DNA of 64,000 nucleotides from CBDHFN01 sp965262605 (GCA_965262605.1 CBDHFN010000003.1:372001-436000), one strand, 5' to 3'. Shown: positions 22,301 to 31,815, counted from the first letter of the stretch. The notes: a model not told the origin generated them from the sequence alone. Program-made: numbers and translations.

Positions 22301-25300
22301 ATAGGTTAAAGTAATATTTTGCGTGATACTGGTAAAAGCATTTTCATTATCATAAAATTTAGTAATAAGCCCCATCGTTTGCGACATTTGCGCTGATGCG
22401 CTGTTGGCGCCCGTAAAATTGCCGATACCATTATTCGTATAACGCACCGCATGGGTGATGTTATTAATCGCTGGCGCATCAACATTATCATTAAATTGCA
22501 AAATATTATTGATAAAACTGCCATAAAAAATGCCATTTTTAGTCAATGATATACCGAATAAATCATATCCATCAAATGAAATTTTATCCCTGTCGGTTAG
22601 TGCACCATTGGCGCCCAAAAATTCCAGTTTACTGCCCGCATAGTTATTTTTTATTTGCGCTTCTTCGTCAGTAAAAACGCCGATGTTGTTCAGCAATCCC
22701 GATAAAGGGGCATTATTATTAGATTCTTCGGGTATATTTAGCGATAAACTACTGCCCGTGATGGTTGGCGCATCATTTTTTGAAAGTAAATTAATGCCAA
22801 TATTTTGATAATTGGACAAAACGCTTTGCCTGTCAATCACGGTTAATTTAATATTTGCCATATTACCATTGCTAAAATCAGCACTTGCGCTGTAATTAAT
22901 GCTATTTAAAGCATCAAGATAATCGGTAATATCCGCAGCAGAGCCAAATTTTAATTGAAACGCCCTATCATTAAGTTTCGTGAAACTATAATCCGCAGTA
23001 TTTTGGCTAACGGTTAAGCCATCTTTGCCATTTTGCGCCGTGGTCAGCGAAATAATAAATTCTGTGCTAGACACGGCTTGCCCGGGCACCAAGGAAATAT
23101 TGCGGCTAAGCACGCCAATCGCTGGGGCATCTTCTTGAAAATTAAACCCATTAATAGCAGGCAATACGGGCGCCACAAAATTTTTGGCAAATTGCAACTT
23201 GACAATATTGGTTAAATTGGGTTCGGCAAGATTGGCATTAATCACGCTGACGCTCACTAAATCATTGCCTGTTAAGGCGTTATTCGTATTTTGATATTGA
23301 ATATGATGCAATAAATCCGATGCAACCGAAGCATCACTAAGCGAAGTAAATTGGAAAATTAAATCGCCATCGGTTGCCGAAGTCGCCGAATTGGTTAAAA
23401 TTACACCATTTTGCAATGCGCCATCTAATAATAATTTTGTGGCGGCATTGGCGCTGGAAAAAATTAATTTCGTGCCAATACCAATTTTATCGCCATCAAA
23501 AAACGCACCATCTTGCCCGCGGTCAAGCCATATTTTTGACGATGCGCTGGTGTAAGGAATAATATCGCCATCTAAACCAACCAACCTTGGCGCATGGTCA
23601 AATGTGTCAACATGCAGGCTTTGTAAAAATGAAGTTGCCATTACGCCATCATTGATATTTACCAAAAATTTTGAATCAGGGCTTGCGCCCGCAATCGGTG
23701 CGCCTTGGCTAACAAATTCAATTTGTTGTAATATGGTATTGGCAAAAATAGGGCTTGCAAAAGCGGTAAGCTTAATTTGTAAATTTTGCCCCTGCAAGCC
23801 ATTTTGAATTTCATCAATCACGCCGACAACCGAACCAGCCAGAATAATATTGCGGTTGTTATTGGCAATTTGCAAATTACTGCCAATCGTGCGGTTAAGA
23901 TTAGTTATGGTAATTATGCCGTTTGCGACATTATCATCAATAATATTTATGCCATTAAATAGCTTGCCCGCAATGCCATTAGCATTTTCAGTAATGCTTG
24001 CCATTGCTGGCAATACGCCATTAGCGCCGCTGATTACTGGCGCAATATTAGGTTTTTGCGAAAATATTTCTTCTTGAAGCTTAAATAAATTGCCGTTATT
24101 TTTATCGGTTAATTGCCAAGTAATCGTGTTGGTGCTGGCGGTTTGGGAATTTATGTCGCGCACTTTTATTGATTTAAACAAATTTTGCACATCATTCGCA
24201 TTCGCAAGGGAATTAAATGTAATGGTTAAATCATTATTCGCATCATCGGCACTGGTAATACTTGCAAATGCAACCCCGCCACGCGTCAGGCTTGCGCTGG
24301 CGATGGTTAAGGAAAATTCGCTATCGTTATTTTCAATAAGCTTTAATTGTGCGCCCGCAAAACTCATGCTTGAGGTCAAGGAAATTATGGCATTGGGGGC
24401 TAATAAAGTCTCGCTGCTTGCTAAAAATTGTGCGGAACTATCCACCACGGCTTTGCCGTTAAATATGGGGGCGGTGCCACTTTGCGCCCCGACTTGAATT
24501 TGTACAAATTTATCATTGGTCTTGCCATAAATATCCGTGGCGCGCACCAAAAGATTAATTAGCGACGCTTGATTGCCAATGTAAGTATTTGATTGCAAAT
24601 AAATTTTATTATCTTCGGCAATAACAAATCGGTTGTCGCCAACAATTTCGCTCTTGACAATGGTTGAATCAGCATCCGCTATGGTTAACGACAAACCCGT
24701 ATCCGCGCGCGTTTCATTGCCAGCAGTCGCGGTTAATTTGCCCGCGCCGTTGGTTAATATTTTTGTTTCGTCATTGACAGCAAATAGATTAACCACAAAA
24801 TTCGTTGAAGCCGCTAAATTCGTTGCGGTTGAAGCTATATTAATCGCAAAGACATCTTGCACATTATTAACTAAACCATCTAATTTTGTGCCGCTTATGA
24901 CATATGAATAATCGCCGTCCGTATCAATGGTTAATGAGCCATAATTTGTGGCAGTAACAAAATTTGCGCCCGATGCAAAATTATTTAATTTGCCCGTAAA
25001 GCTTTGGGTGGTATCGGCACCTTGAATTTCTTGAATAAATTTCGTAACTGGTGCCAAAATTGGCGCGCGTTTCAAGGTTAATTCTAAATTACCCGCCACG
25101 GCAGATTGGACAAATTCGCTTAAACTATGCCCCGTTAAAATTTGTAAAGCCGCATCGCCTAAATTCGTGGTCGTGCCAGAAATTACCACTTTGTCATCAT
25201 TATTAAAATCGGTGATGCTGACAAGCGAAGTTAAAGATGAATGCGCAATGGTGATAATATCGCGCCCTTTACCCGTGGCAATTTTACTTTCGCTATTATT

Positions 25301-27484
25301 CTTAATCGCGAATACATCGGCAAAAGCCGTGCCATAAACGGGCAAGCCATCTTGCCCATTAACAATGTCTAAACCCCCTAAGGAATTAAATTTAATATCC
25401 GCGGCAATGCGCTGGGCACCAATTTGTTCGGCAACGATGCTTGTGCTTGTCGTGCCGCTCATGGTGGCAAGCTTGATATTATCAGAAAAATTAAACCTAT
25501 CACCCGAACCCGTGTTTAATAAATTATTGGTAATTTCGCTTAGGCTGTTTGCGACTAAATCAATGGTGATTTTCGGAGCTAAATTTGTGGCACTATTCAG
25601 CGAATTAACAATGCCACCATTGCTTAAAATACTATTAAACCTGTCAATACTGGCAATATTAACTTCTAAATTATTGCCCAAGGTTAATTTACCAAACCCT
25701 GATAATTTCGTTTGTGCGCTTATGTTAAGCAAATTACCACCATCTTCGGTTGAGCTGCTGATGATAATTTCCGAATCACCCGATCCTTGAATTTTTATGC
25801 CCAAACTCATGATGCGATTCAGTTGATAGGCGGTTATGCGCGCCTTGGAGTTAATTTTAATCACATCATTTGCCGATAAATCCGTAACGCTTAATTGCGC
25901 CATATCAAAATCGCCGAATAAAATAATCGTATCAAACCCATCACCCGTGGAAACTATATCAGTATCTAACGAAAAATCGGTTGTTAAGCTGTTATTAAGT
26001 TCCGCCGTAGTAAGCCCAATTTTTGCCCCTAAATCAATCGTTTGTGATACGCCATTCACCGTGATTGATTGCAATAAATCCGCATCAGTATAGGTTTTGG
26101 AATAGCCCCGACCCACCATGACAATAATATCATTGCCCGCCCCAGCATTAATCACATCGCGACCCGCGCCACCGCGAATCACATCATTACCCGCCCCCGT
26201 TGTTATCATATCATCGCCATTGCCCGCCATGACATTAACAGCAGTTGCAGAAACTAACGAATTAGCGGCTAAATTTAGCACATCATTACCGCTTGAACCA
26301 TTTAAAATGCCATCAGCCCCCACCACGCCATTGAACGCTTGGGTAAAGGTAATAGTTCCTGTTGACGGCGCATTAATTCCATCATTTAAGGTAATGCGCA
26401 TCACATCATTATTATTGTTAATGCCCGTTGCCGTGCCCGCCAACCGATATTGAAGCCCATTAAATTGCAGGACATTCATTGTTGTGCCCGCATTTACAAC
26501 GGCATTATTTAATAAAACCACAACATCGCTGGGAATATCGGTGATTGACACAAAAGTTGTTAAATCCGATTCAAACGCCTTAACACCCGCATTGATTGAT
26601 TGCGCGCTTAAATTACCCGCCGATAAGGTTTGCAGGCTTAAATTAACAAACGAAGGGGCAAAATCCAAATGAATAATTGTGCTGCCGCTTGAGATGACTT
26701 GGGTAAGGCTTTGCGTCGTGGCAATATCAGTTTGCAAGGTAAGCCTGTCATTCGTGGTGGAAGCCACGCCGTCTAAATCAACCAACAACGACCATGAGCC
26801 ATTATTTTGGCTTAAACTTACATTCGTAGCATCAAGGCTAACATCGCTTACCCCTAAATTTCCCGAAGAAGTTTTTAAAATCACCGCGTCATTTGCGCCA
26901 AATCGGTTTAAAATAATTGTTTTTCCGCCCAAGTTTTTTAATGCGCTGCTTGTAATAGTGACACTATCGGCAAATTGCGTTGCTGATAATGCTTCGCCAA
27001 AATCAACGAGCGCCGCAACGGCAACACTTGGGGTAATATTTCCATCAATAATAATATTATCCGCGCCCGCAGAACCCGTGACGGAAACCGCCGCATTGGG
27101 CAATAATTGCGCAGTTTTTGCCACGCCCGCCCCAATGGAAGTTGTGGTTGTGCCACCACCACCGCCAGAACAAGCGGCTAAAAAAACCAATCCCAAAACT
27201 ATTAAGCTGGGCTGGATATTATCTTGAATTTGTTGCTGGTATTTGGTTAATTTTTTAGCACGGCGCAGTTGATTTACTAAATAAATCTTACCATTTTGTT
27301 CCCATAATATTCGCCCCTTGGAATCGCGCGCCAAAATCCCTTCACCATTGGCGGTGGTAATTTTATACCCTTGAATTTCTTCATCAATACTATCAGATGG
27401 CGATAATTTCGCTTTTTCGCTTTGTTTATCCTCAAAATATTGCGATATTAAATCTTCAAAGTAATTTAATTTACTATTCATCAC
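19394..27484 (-). CDS. Giant repeat-rich surface protein (RTX/VCBS/cadherin-like adhesin)
   Basis: A 2696-residue protein, the largest in the window. The N-terminal 92 residues are polar, then a short hydrophobic segment ends in FLAACSGGGGG, a lipobox-like motif with C105 far from the N-terminus. Four or five RTX nonapeptide-type calcium repeats (GNGDD, GAGND, GAGRD) lie near residues 425-460. From about 1585 to 2450 come VCBS/cadherin-like domains joined by GVNDAP or GANDAP linkers, including a three-domain block present twice. The overall picture is a calcium-stabilised adhesin, likely exported by a type I system through its C-terminus, but no such genes are nearby. Binding target unknown. 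It is T/S/N-rich with few cysteines, as expected outside the cell. Confidence 0.85.
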   Translation of the reverse strand: MMNSKLNYFEDLISQYFEDKQSEKAKLSPSDSIDEEIQGYKITTANGEGILARDSKGRILWEQNGKIYLVNQLRRAKKLTKYQQQIQDNIQPSLIVLGLVFLAACSGGGGGTTTTSIGAGVAKTAQLLPNAAVSVTGSAGADNIIIDGNITPSVAVAALVDFGEALSATQFADSVTITSSALKNLGGKTIILNRFGANDAVILKTSSGNLGVSDVSLDATNVSLSQNNGSWSLLVDLDGVASTTNDRLTLQTDIATTQSLTQVISSGSTIIHLDFAPSFVNLSLQTLSAGNLSAQSINAGVKAFESDLTTFVSITDIPSDVVVLLNNAVVNAGTTMNVLQFNGLQYRLAGTATGINNNNDVMRITLNDGINAPSTGTITFTQAFNGVVGADGILNGSSGNDVLNLAANSLVSATAVNVMAGNGDDMITTGAGNDVIRGGAGRDVINAGAGNDIIVMVGRGYSKTYTDADLLQSITVNGVSQTIDLGAKIGLTTAELNNSLTTDFSLDTDIVSTGDGFDTIILFGDFDMAQLSVTDLSANDVIKINSKARITAYQLNRIMSLGIKIQGSGDSEIIISSSTEDGGNLLNISAQTKLSGFGKLTLGNNLEVNIASIDRFNSILSNGGIVNSLNSATNLAPKITIDLVANSLSEITNNLLNTGSGDRFNFSDNIKLATMSGTTSTSIVAEQIGAQRIAADIKFNSLGGLDIVNGQDGLPVYGTAFADVFAIKNNSESKIATGKGRDIITIAHSSLTSLVSITDFNNDDKVVISGTTTNLGDAALQILTGHSLSEFVQSAVAGNLELTLKRAPILAPVTKFIQEIQGADTTQSFTGKLNNFASGANFVTATNYGSLTIDTDGDYSYVISGTKLDGLVNNVQDVFAINIASTATNLAASTNFVVNLFAVNDETKILTNGAGKLTATAGNETRADTGLSLTIADADSTIVKSEIVGDNRFVIAEDNKIYLQSNTYIGNQASLINLLVRATDIYGKTNDKFVQIQVGAQSGTAPIFNGKAVVDSSAQFLASSETLLAPNAIISLTSSMSFAGAQLKLIENNDSEFSLTIASASLTRGGVAFASITSADDANNDLTITFNSLANANDVQNLFKSIKVRDINSQTASTNTITWQLTDKNNGNLFKLQEEIFSQKPNIAPVISGANGVLPAMASITENANGIAGKLFNGINIIDDNVANGIITITNLNRTIGSNLQIANNNRNIILAGSVVGVIDEIQNGLQGQNLQIKLTAFASPIFANTILQQIEFVSQGAPIAGASPDSKFLVNINDGVMATSFLQSLHVDTFDHAPRLVGLDGDIIPYTSASSKIWLDRGQDGAFFDGDKIGIGTKLIFSSANAATKLLLDGALQNGVILTNSATSATDGDLIFQFTSLSDASVASDLLHHIQYQNTNNALTGNDLVSVSVINANLAEPNLTNIVKLQFAKNFVAPVLPAINGFNFQEDAPAIGVLSRNISLVPGQAVSSTEFIISLTTAQNGKDGLTVSQNTADYSFTKLNDRAFQLKFGSAADITDYLDALNSINYSASADFSNGNMANIKLTVIDRQSVLSNYQNIGINLLSKNDAPTITGSSLSLNIPEESNNNAPLSGLLNNIGVFTDEEAQIKNNYAGSKLEFLGANGALTDRDKISFDGYDLFGISLTKNGIFYGSFINNILQFNDNVDAPAINNITHAVRYTNNGIGNFTGANSASAQMSQTMGLITKFYDNENAFTSITQNITLTYINDAPIITNPFFVKSFQDSAGAQGNSDLTGILAATDEETPQGLIYTIGSLVSSQTNFGTLSLDSRTGRWNFDANEARIDQLSASEHVAFSFNLRVSDGHSFASQTLILGFDGVNDAPVIISNTNSVSQLLDSPNPESSIANISGVISATDAEGANLIYSVSANNNNEWGIFTINSVTGAWVFDANEAKIDSLGTGEAQRLNYKLNAVADGVNSSTEILITIIGANDAPTISGVNFSFISFRENDNGITAPTNLIFGQSADFKDLEAETTNYSGAKIEFTHANGVLTNQEKISFDGYTIIGNLLTKNNVNYGIFTNNILQFSSNVNSQTIDEIIHSVRYTNNGVGNFTGANSGAGYIGESINLTVKFTDKENAVASLSQNISVIHENDAPIITNQFFVKSFHDSAGAQGNSDISGALIAFDEETPQGLIYTIGSLVSSQTDFGTLTIDSQTGRWSFDANEARIDQLSAREHVAFSFNLRVSDGHSFASQTLILIFGGVNDAPIIQSYPSNVIVINDTSAVAPAITNFSGVFSASDAEGASLTYLISNTSSSFSDDWGVLTINSLTGNWVYDVNEAKLDTLGSGRQKQLSYLLAAFDGDISATREVVVVLNGANDAPTFATTPIDAFIIRENNSTTSLDISGSVTAVDIDADSLINYTIGGALSSQTEFGTLTINSATGVWQFDANEARIASLSIDTSPIIDFRITASDGSVTISQQEKISIIGVTIGSNTDTGVFYTDGSADNIYSGTNVSEQFNYNFDSRIRISVSNSATYDFAGIVGIGGDDVVLQFDTGANAADKINFIDRNIINSNKITGISKFYDAYAAGSYTIVANQTDIKFGAKKFLVFDFEESNRISLNDPRSGRGNLSLELIQDNSAFLLTSTSSYSILTFGNNFLENDHQTLNDQFVFGAASSQTLTGKNAQFNNFLGLMGEKVFVVENGATDNWFSYANNQIFSITQPDNALVHLHFG
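20800..22730 (-). repeat. Duplicated multi-domain block inside the giant adhesin
   Basis: Two copies of a block (about 1.1 kb) occur in the same order, roughly 22730-21610 and 21610-20460. The central domain is nearly identical: DEETPQGLIYTIGSLVSSQT and LRVSDGHSFASQTLIL recur in both. DNA of 20860-21100 and 22000-22250 is almost the same. The preceding domains (KISFDGY, VRYTNNG-GNFTGANS) are more diverged. This indicates tandem duplication, with recent recombination or homogenisation of the middle part. Confidence 0.85.
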
Positions 27485-27556
27485 TTTATATAATATAGCA
27501 AAAACCCAGCCAAGTCAATAATCATTATAATATTTATTAAAATTCTAACGAATTAA

Positions 27557-27637
27557 ATTTAGGGAATCGGGCAACAGCTCCGAATACCCTAATTCTTGAC
27601 GCAAATTGGTATATATACCCTGATTCCCCAATAATAT
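27557..27637. repeat. Inverted repeat enclosing a dispersed TTGACGCAAATT motif
   Basis: GGGAATCGGG near 27562 pairs with CCCTGATTCCC near 27628. Between them lies TTGACGCAAATTGGTATATA (27597-27616), a motif also found at 42731 and, inverted, at 47358. Nothing coding is seen. Confidence 0.5.
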
Positions 27638-27662
27638 TAAAAATTATCATCGCTAACGGGAT

Positions 27663-27797
27663 TAAATATTTTAAGTTTAAGGGGGATTTTTTCTCTGTGC
27701 TAACGCAACAGCTCAAAATCCCTCTTAACAACCCCCTTTATAGTCAAAATTTGACCAATAGATTTATTTTAAATCTATTGGGTATTTTGACTATATA
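27663..27797 (-). repeat. Two-hairpin dispersed repeat, copy B
   Basis: About 130 bp that matches 41577-41707 almost base for base in the opposite orientation. It contains a 57-nt hairpin at 27739-27795 (outer arms TATAGTCAAAAT/ATTTTGACTATA) and a second stem built from the GGGGGATTTT and AAATCCCTCTT segments. Inner hairpin bases differ from the other copy in a paired way. With the preceding element it fills the gap between the adhesin and the outer-membrane protein gene. Confidence 0.8.
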
Positions 27798-27862
27798 CCC
27801 TAAAATAATAGTATTTTAGTAATAATTCTAAATATTGGTATGAATTTTGAATAAATATTAAT

Positions 27863-28861
27863 ATGAATAAATTGGGTTTTTTGTTTTTTTTAGCATTATA
27901 TGTTTGGGCGGGCGATGTTTACGCCCAAATACCACGCACAGTTTATTCAGTTGACCAAGAAAATAAATTATTTGAAAAATCTTTACCCAAATATACGCCG
28001 CAATATAATAAAACCCAAGAAGCCCCCGAACCCGCGGTTAATGTTTATAAAAATTACAATAAAATTGGCTATGTTAATTCCAGCGCGGGGGTTGTTTTTT
28101 CTTCGGGCAAGAAATTTTTAAATTATGGTGAAAATTTTGGCTTGAAATATCGTCAAGGCTATGATGCGAAAATTGCGGGGGGGTATTTTATTAACCAATA
28201 TGTTTCTTTGGGAATGGATATGGGTTTTGCAAAAACCAGCAATAATTTAACGCTTAAAGGTGAAAAAGTTGGCAGACGCGAAGAAAATCATTTTTCATTC
28301 ATTCCGACTATCACGCTATTTCCCTTGCCCAAAAGCGCGATTCAGCCATTTTTTCGTTTTGGTGTTGGGGTTGATTCCGTCAGCACAAGCTTAAAATATA
28401 ATAAAGCAAGCACCTTATTAACGACAAGTTCTTGCACGGCGAATCAGCAATTTAACGATGTTGATAATATTTTGCCCGCGAATATTAATGCAACCAGCAT
28501 CACCAATGCCAATGGTGATACGATTACCACGCTTAGCTCCACGCAAAAATCATTATTATTAGCCGCCAATACAAACGGCGCATTATGCACGCCCCAGCTT
28601 GACGAAAATCAAGCCCCAATCACTGATGCCAATGGCAATACCACGCCGTTAATTACGGATATAACCACGGGCAAAGCGGCATCTTCGCCACAATTGAAAA
28701 AAGCAAATTATAATCTTGCCACGAAAATTGAAATGGGCGTTGATGTTAATACCGATAATTGGGGTTTTAATATTAAAATGGAGCGCGTTTGGCATGATAT
28801 TTTAGAAACCCGCGAAAATGCCAGCAATGTTTTTTCATTGGGTGGAAAAATTAATTTTTAA
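27863..28861 (+). CDS. Outer-membrane beta-barrel protein
   Basis: A 332-residue protein with a clear signal peptide (cleavage likely after VYA, residue 21). It alternates hydrophobic and polar residues in strand-like stretches (GGYFINQYVSLGMDMGFA, FIPTITLFPL, FFRFGVGVDS). It ends in phenylalanine (FSLGGKINF), the usual C-terminal signal for BAM-mediated insertion. It looks like an opacity/surface-antigen type eight-stranded barrel. A long extracellular-type loop rich in N, T and D (residues 190-275) is inserted before the last strands. The function is not known. It stands divergent from the giant adhesin, and the two could be surface partners. Confidence 0.75.
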   Translation: MNKLGFLFFLALYVWAGDVYAQIPRTVYSVDQENKLFEKSLPKYTPQYNKTQEAPEPAVNVYKNYNKIGYVNSSAGVVFSSGKKFLNYGENFGLKYRQGYDAKIAGGYFINQYVSLGMDMGFAKTSNNLTLKGEKVGRREENHFSFIPTITLFPLPKSAIQPFFRFGVGVDSVSTSLKYNKASTLLTTSSCTANQQFNDVDNILPANINATSITNANGDTITTLSSTQKSLLLAANTNGALCTPQLDENQAPITDANGNTTPLITDITTGKAASSPQLKKANYNLATKIEMGVDVNTDNWGFNIKMERVWHDILETRENASNVFSLGGKINF

Positions 28862-28927
28862 GAAGCAGGCATTTATTATTTTTTTGCCGATTTTTATTCT
28901 TTGACTTCAAATAACGAATAAGCTAAG

Positions 28928-28957
28928 CCTAGTTTATGATACGGATAATAAACTAGG
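28928..28957 (+). promoter_or_regulatory. Hairpin/operator before the DinG-like helicase gene
   Basis: A perfect 10-bp inverted repeat, CCTAGTTTAT and ATAAACTAGG, around a 10-nt loop. The 3' arm ends in the AGG that would be part of the ribosome binding site, 6 bp before the ATG. It could be a protein operator or an RNA hairpin limiting translation. Confidence 0.45.
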
Positions 28958-28963
28958 GTAAGC

Positions 28964-31693
28964 ATGGATTTTCATTATTTAATCGCACGGCAAAATAATT
29001 TTAACTTATTATGCCATGACGGCAAGGAATTTCAAGGTGATGAAGCCACTATAGGCGCGTTATTGCGTGGTTTAAACGGCGAATTAGTGGTTTTATTTCG
29101 CCCAAATTATGGCGATATTTTAACAAATTTCAGCGGTAAAATTCTTGATTTTATGGTGCTGTATTTCTTAATTTACCCCAATGGTTTTTGCGTGCCGACC
29201 ATTGATTCCGTGGCGCATTCCATGGATTTTGACATTAACGGATATTCGCCCGATTCGCCAAAAATCTTGCAATCATTAACCAATTTCGCGCTTGCAAAAG
29301 CCAAAAATCTTAATTCCGATGGTGTTGTCATTCTTAATTGCCTTAATCATTATGGCTGGGGGTTTGCGCCCCATATTCAAGGCGAATATCCGAAATTACA
29401 ACCCGTGCCAGCTTTATTGGCGTTGATTGATAAAATTAAGGAATGGGAATTTATAGCCCCAAAAAATTCAGGCTCAGAAATTGCCATAACCGACCAAGAA
29501 ACATTTCACCGCTTATTAACCATGCGTGGCATGTTGGCAGAGGAGCGACCATCGCAAAAAGCATATTCGCTGGGTGCTTTGGAGGCTTTTCAGCCCAGAA
29601 GAACTGATAGCCAAGCTAATATTATCATTGCCGAAGCGGGCACAGGCACGGGCAAAACATATGGGTATTTATCGCCCGCCTCGCTTTTTGCCGAAAAAAA
29701 TCTTACGGCGGTTTTTGTCGCGACATTCACAAGGCATCTGCAAGACCAAGTCGCCGATGAGTTAGTTTCATATTATAAAGACAATGATTACTATAAACAA
29801 CGAGTCGTTATTCGTAAAGGGCGCGAAAATTATTTATGCTTGTTAAATTTAGAAGAATCGTTGGTGGAAAATTGGGTTGATGAATTTAGCATGATGGGTA
29901 ATATTTTAATGGTATGGTGGCTGATTCACCATATTGATGGCGATATTCAAGGCGGCAATATGCCCAGTTGGTTAAGTGAGATTTTGCCGAATAAATTATT
30001 ATTTCAATTGCGCGATAAACGCGGTGAATGCCTGCATAGCGCGTGTCGGCATTTTAAAAAATGCGCGATTGAGCGCAATATTCGCCAAAGCGATAATGCC
30101 GATATTGTGATAACAAACCATAGTTTAATGTTGTTATTAGCCGAAAAATTAAACTTACAAGGCGAACCCTTGCCCAAAAGAATTATATTTGACGAAGCGC
30201 ATCATTTATTTCAAGCCGCCGATTCGGCGTTTAATTGCGAATTTTCGCTTAATGAAATTGGCATGATAAAATTATGGCTTGTCGGCGATAATAAGGCAAG
30301 CAAATATTCGCGCCTAAGGGGTTTGCGCAAACGCATGGAAAATATGGTTATTGCCCCGAAAATCAGTGAAATTCTTGATGAATTGCAAGTTGCGGCGCAA
30401 AATTTACCCGATATTTTATCCGCCAATGATGCCCGTAAGCCGCCAAGTGCGGCGACAAACACCGAAAAATTATTGCGCTATATTTTGCAAATGGCGCAAA
30501 ATTTCGCGCCGAATGATTTTAATTTAGGCTATAATAATGAAATTGAAATGCCCATTACCCTAAACCAAAGCGAAATTAAACCGCTGATTTTGGCGATAAG
30601 CAATGAATTGCAATTGATAATTAAACAATGCGAACAGCTTCATAAAGCGTTAAAGGGCGAAATAAATCAAGAATTACTGGACGCTTCGGTGCGCGATAGA
30701 ATGCAAAGCATGCAATTTTCCTTGGAATCGCGGGTAATTCTGCCGTTAAAAAATTACGAATCCTTATTGCAAGATATTGCCAATAACCAAAATGGCGAAA
30801 AATTTTGCGATTGGTATAGCGTGAATCCGCTTTTGGCGCAAAATAGCCAATATGCCTTAAATAGCGTGGGTATTTATCGGCATTATATCAACCCAGCCGA
30901 ACCAATGGCAAAGCTTATTTACCCGAATACTGATGGGGTTTTATTGACTTCGGCAACTTTGCGCACCAATCATGGCAAACAAAACTTGAATCAAGGGTGG
31001 GATTTTCCTAAAAAATTATGCGGTTTAAATTATCTGCCGAATCATGATTTAGTGGGGGTTGGTTATTATTCTTCGCCGTTTGATTATAAAAATAATCTAA
31101 AAATTATCGTGGTTAATGATTTGGAGCATGGCAATGATATTCATATTGCCAAAGCCATGGCAAAATTATTCACGGCGTCTGGTGGCGGGGCAATCGGCTT
31201 ATTTACTTCCATTTTAAGATTGCGCAAATCTTACGATATTATCAAGCAAGCCACCAATGAAATGGGCGTTGCCTTATATGCGCAACATAAAGATGCCATG
31301 AATTTAACGACCATGATTGATTTATTCCGTTATCAACAACATGCTTGTATGCTGGGCACAGATTCGCTTCGCGATGGTATTGATGTGCCCGGTGATTCCT
31401 TGCGTTTATTGGTATTTGACAAAGTGCCATGGCCCCGCCCGACATTATTACAAAAATCGCGTTATAATTATTTCGGCAAAGAATATCAAGATTATATTAC
31501 CATGCAACGACTTGCCCAAGCAACCGGGCGATTAATCCGCCGCGACACGGATAAAGGCATATTTATCATGTTAGATTCACGAATGCCATCGCGATTTGCA
31601 ACGGCTTTCCCCCAAGGCGTTGAAATTATGCGTTTAAGCATCATGGACACGCTTAATATCGTGGAAAATTTCTTTAAAAATCGCCAAAATTAA
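28964..31693 (+). CDS. ATP-dependent DNA helicase, DinG/Rad3 (XPD-like) family
   Basis: A 909-residue superfamily 2 helicase. Residues 1-195 are an N-terminal region with exonuclease-like or accessory character seen in alphaproteobacterial homologues. Walker A is EAGTGTGKTYG (about 223-233), and the DEAH box is DEAHH near residue 408. Cysteines typical of the Fe-S domain are present (one near 292 and the group CLHSACRHFKKC near 357-368). The C-terminal motif VI is QATGRLIRRDTDKG. Such enzymes unwind 5'-to-3' with a preference for D-loops, R-loops or G-quadruplexes, in DNA repair. A perfect inverted repeat sits just before its start. It is not adjacent to other repair genes, though lexA is in the window. 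Confidence 0.9.
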   Translation: MDFHYLIARQNNFNLLCHDGKEFQGDEATIGALLRGLNGELVVLFRPNYGDILTNFSGKILDFMVLYFLIYPNGFCVPTIDSVAHSMDFDINGYSPDSPKILQSLTNFALAKAKNLNSDGVVILNCLNHYGWGFAPHIQGEYPKLQPVPALLALIDKIKEWEFIAPKNSGSEIAITDQETFHRLLTMRGMLAEERPSQKAYSLGALEAFQPRRTDSQANIIIAEAGTGTGKTYGYLSPASLFAEKNLTAVFVATFTRHLQDQVADELVSYYKDNDYYKQRVVIRKGRENYLCLLNLEESLVENWVDEFSMMGNILMVWWLIHHIDGDIQGGNMPSWLSEILPNKLLFQLRDKRGECLHSACRHFKKCAIERNIRQSDNADIVITNHSLMLLLAEKLNLQGEPLPKRIIFDEAHHLFQAADSAFNCEFSLNEIGMIKLWLVGDNKASKYSRLRGLRKRMENMVIAPKISEILDELQVAAQNLPDILSANDARKPPSAATNTEKLLRYILQMAQNFAPNDFNLGYNNEIEMPITLNQSEIKPLILAISNELQLIIKQCEQLHKALKGEINQELLDASVRDRMQSMQFSLESRVILPLKNYESLLQDIANNQNGEKFCDWYSVNPLLAQNSQYALNSVGIYRHYINPAEPMAKLIYPNTDGVLLTSATLRTNHGKQNLNQGWDFPKKLCGLNYLPNHDLVGVGYYSSPFDYKNNLKIIVVNDLEHGNDIHIAKAMAKLFTASGGGAIGLFTSILRLRKSYDIIKQATNEMGVALYAQHKDAMNLTTMIDLFRYQQHACMLGTDSLRDGIDVPGDSLRLLVFDKVPWPRPTLLQKSRYNYFGKEYQDYITMQRLAQATGRLIRRDTDKGIFIMLDSRMPSRFATAFPQGVEIMRLSIMDTLNIVENFFKNRQN

Positions 31694-31786
31694 TAATTTT
31701 CACAAGTAAAAAACATAAAAATATTTATATATTTCATAGATTAATGAAATTTATTTGCAAATATTGAAAATAATATCATTTTATAC

Positions 31787-31815
31787 TTGACAAATACTTG
31801 TTTATATTATATATT
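31787..31815 (+). promoter_or_regulatory. Sigma-70-type promoter of the flagellin gene
   Basis: TTGACA (31787-31792) and TATATT (31810-31815) with a 17-bp spacer, close to the sigma-70 consensus. It leaves a leader of about 43 nt with GAAGGGG as ribosome binding site. Flagellins are more often sigma-28 or sigma-54 dependent. Confidence 0.7.

Noticed and set aside
19858..27227. Several plus- and minus-strand frames of 60-180 codons within the adhesin gene
   Set aside because: They are shadows of the 2696-residue frame, whose domain motifs are continuous; none has a ribosome binding site or recognisable domain.
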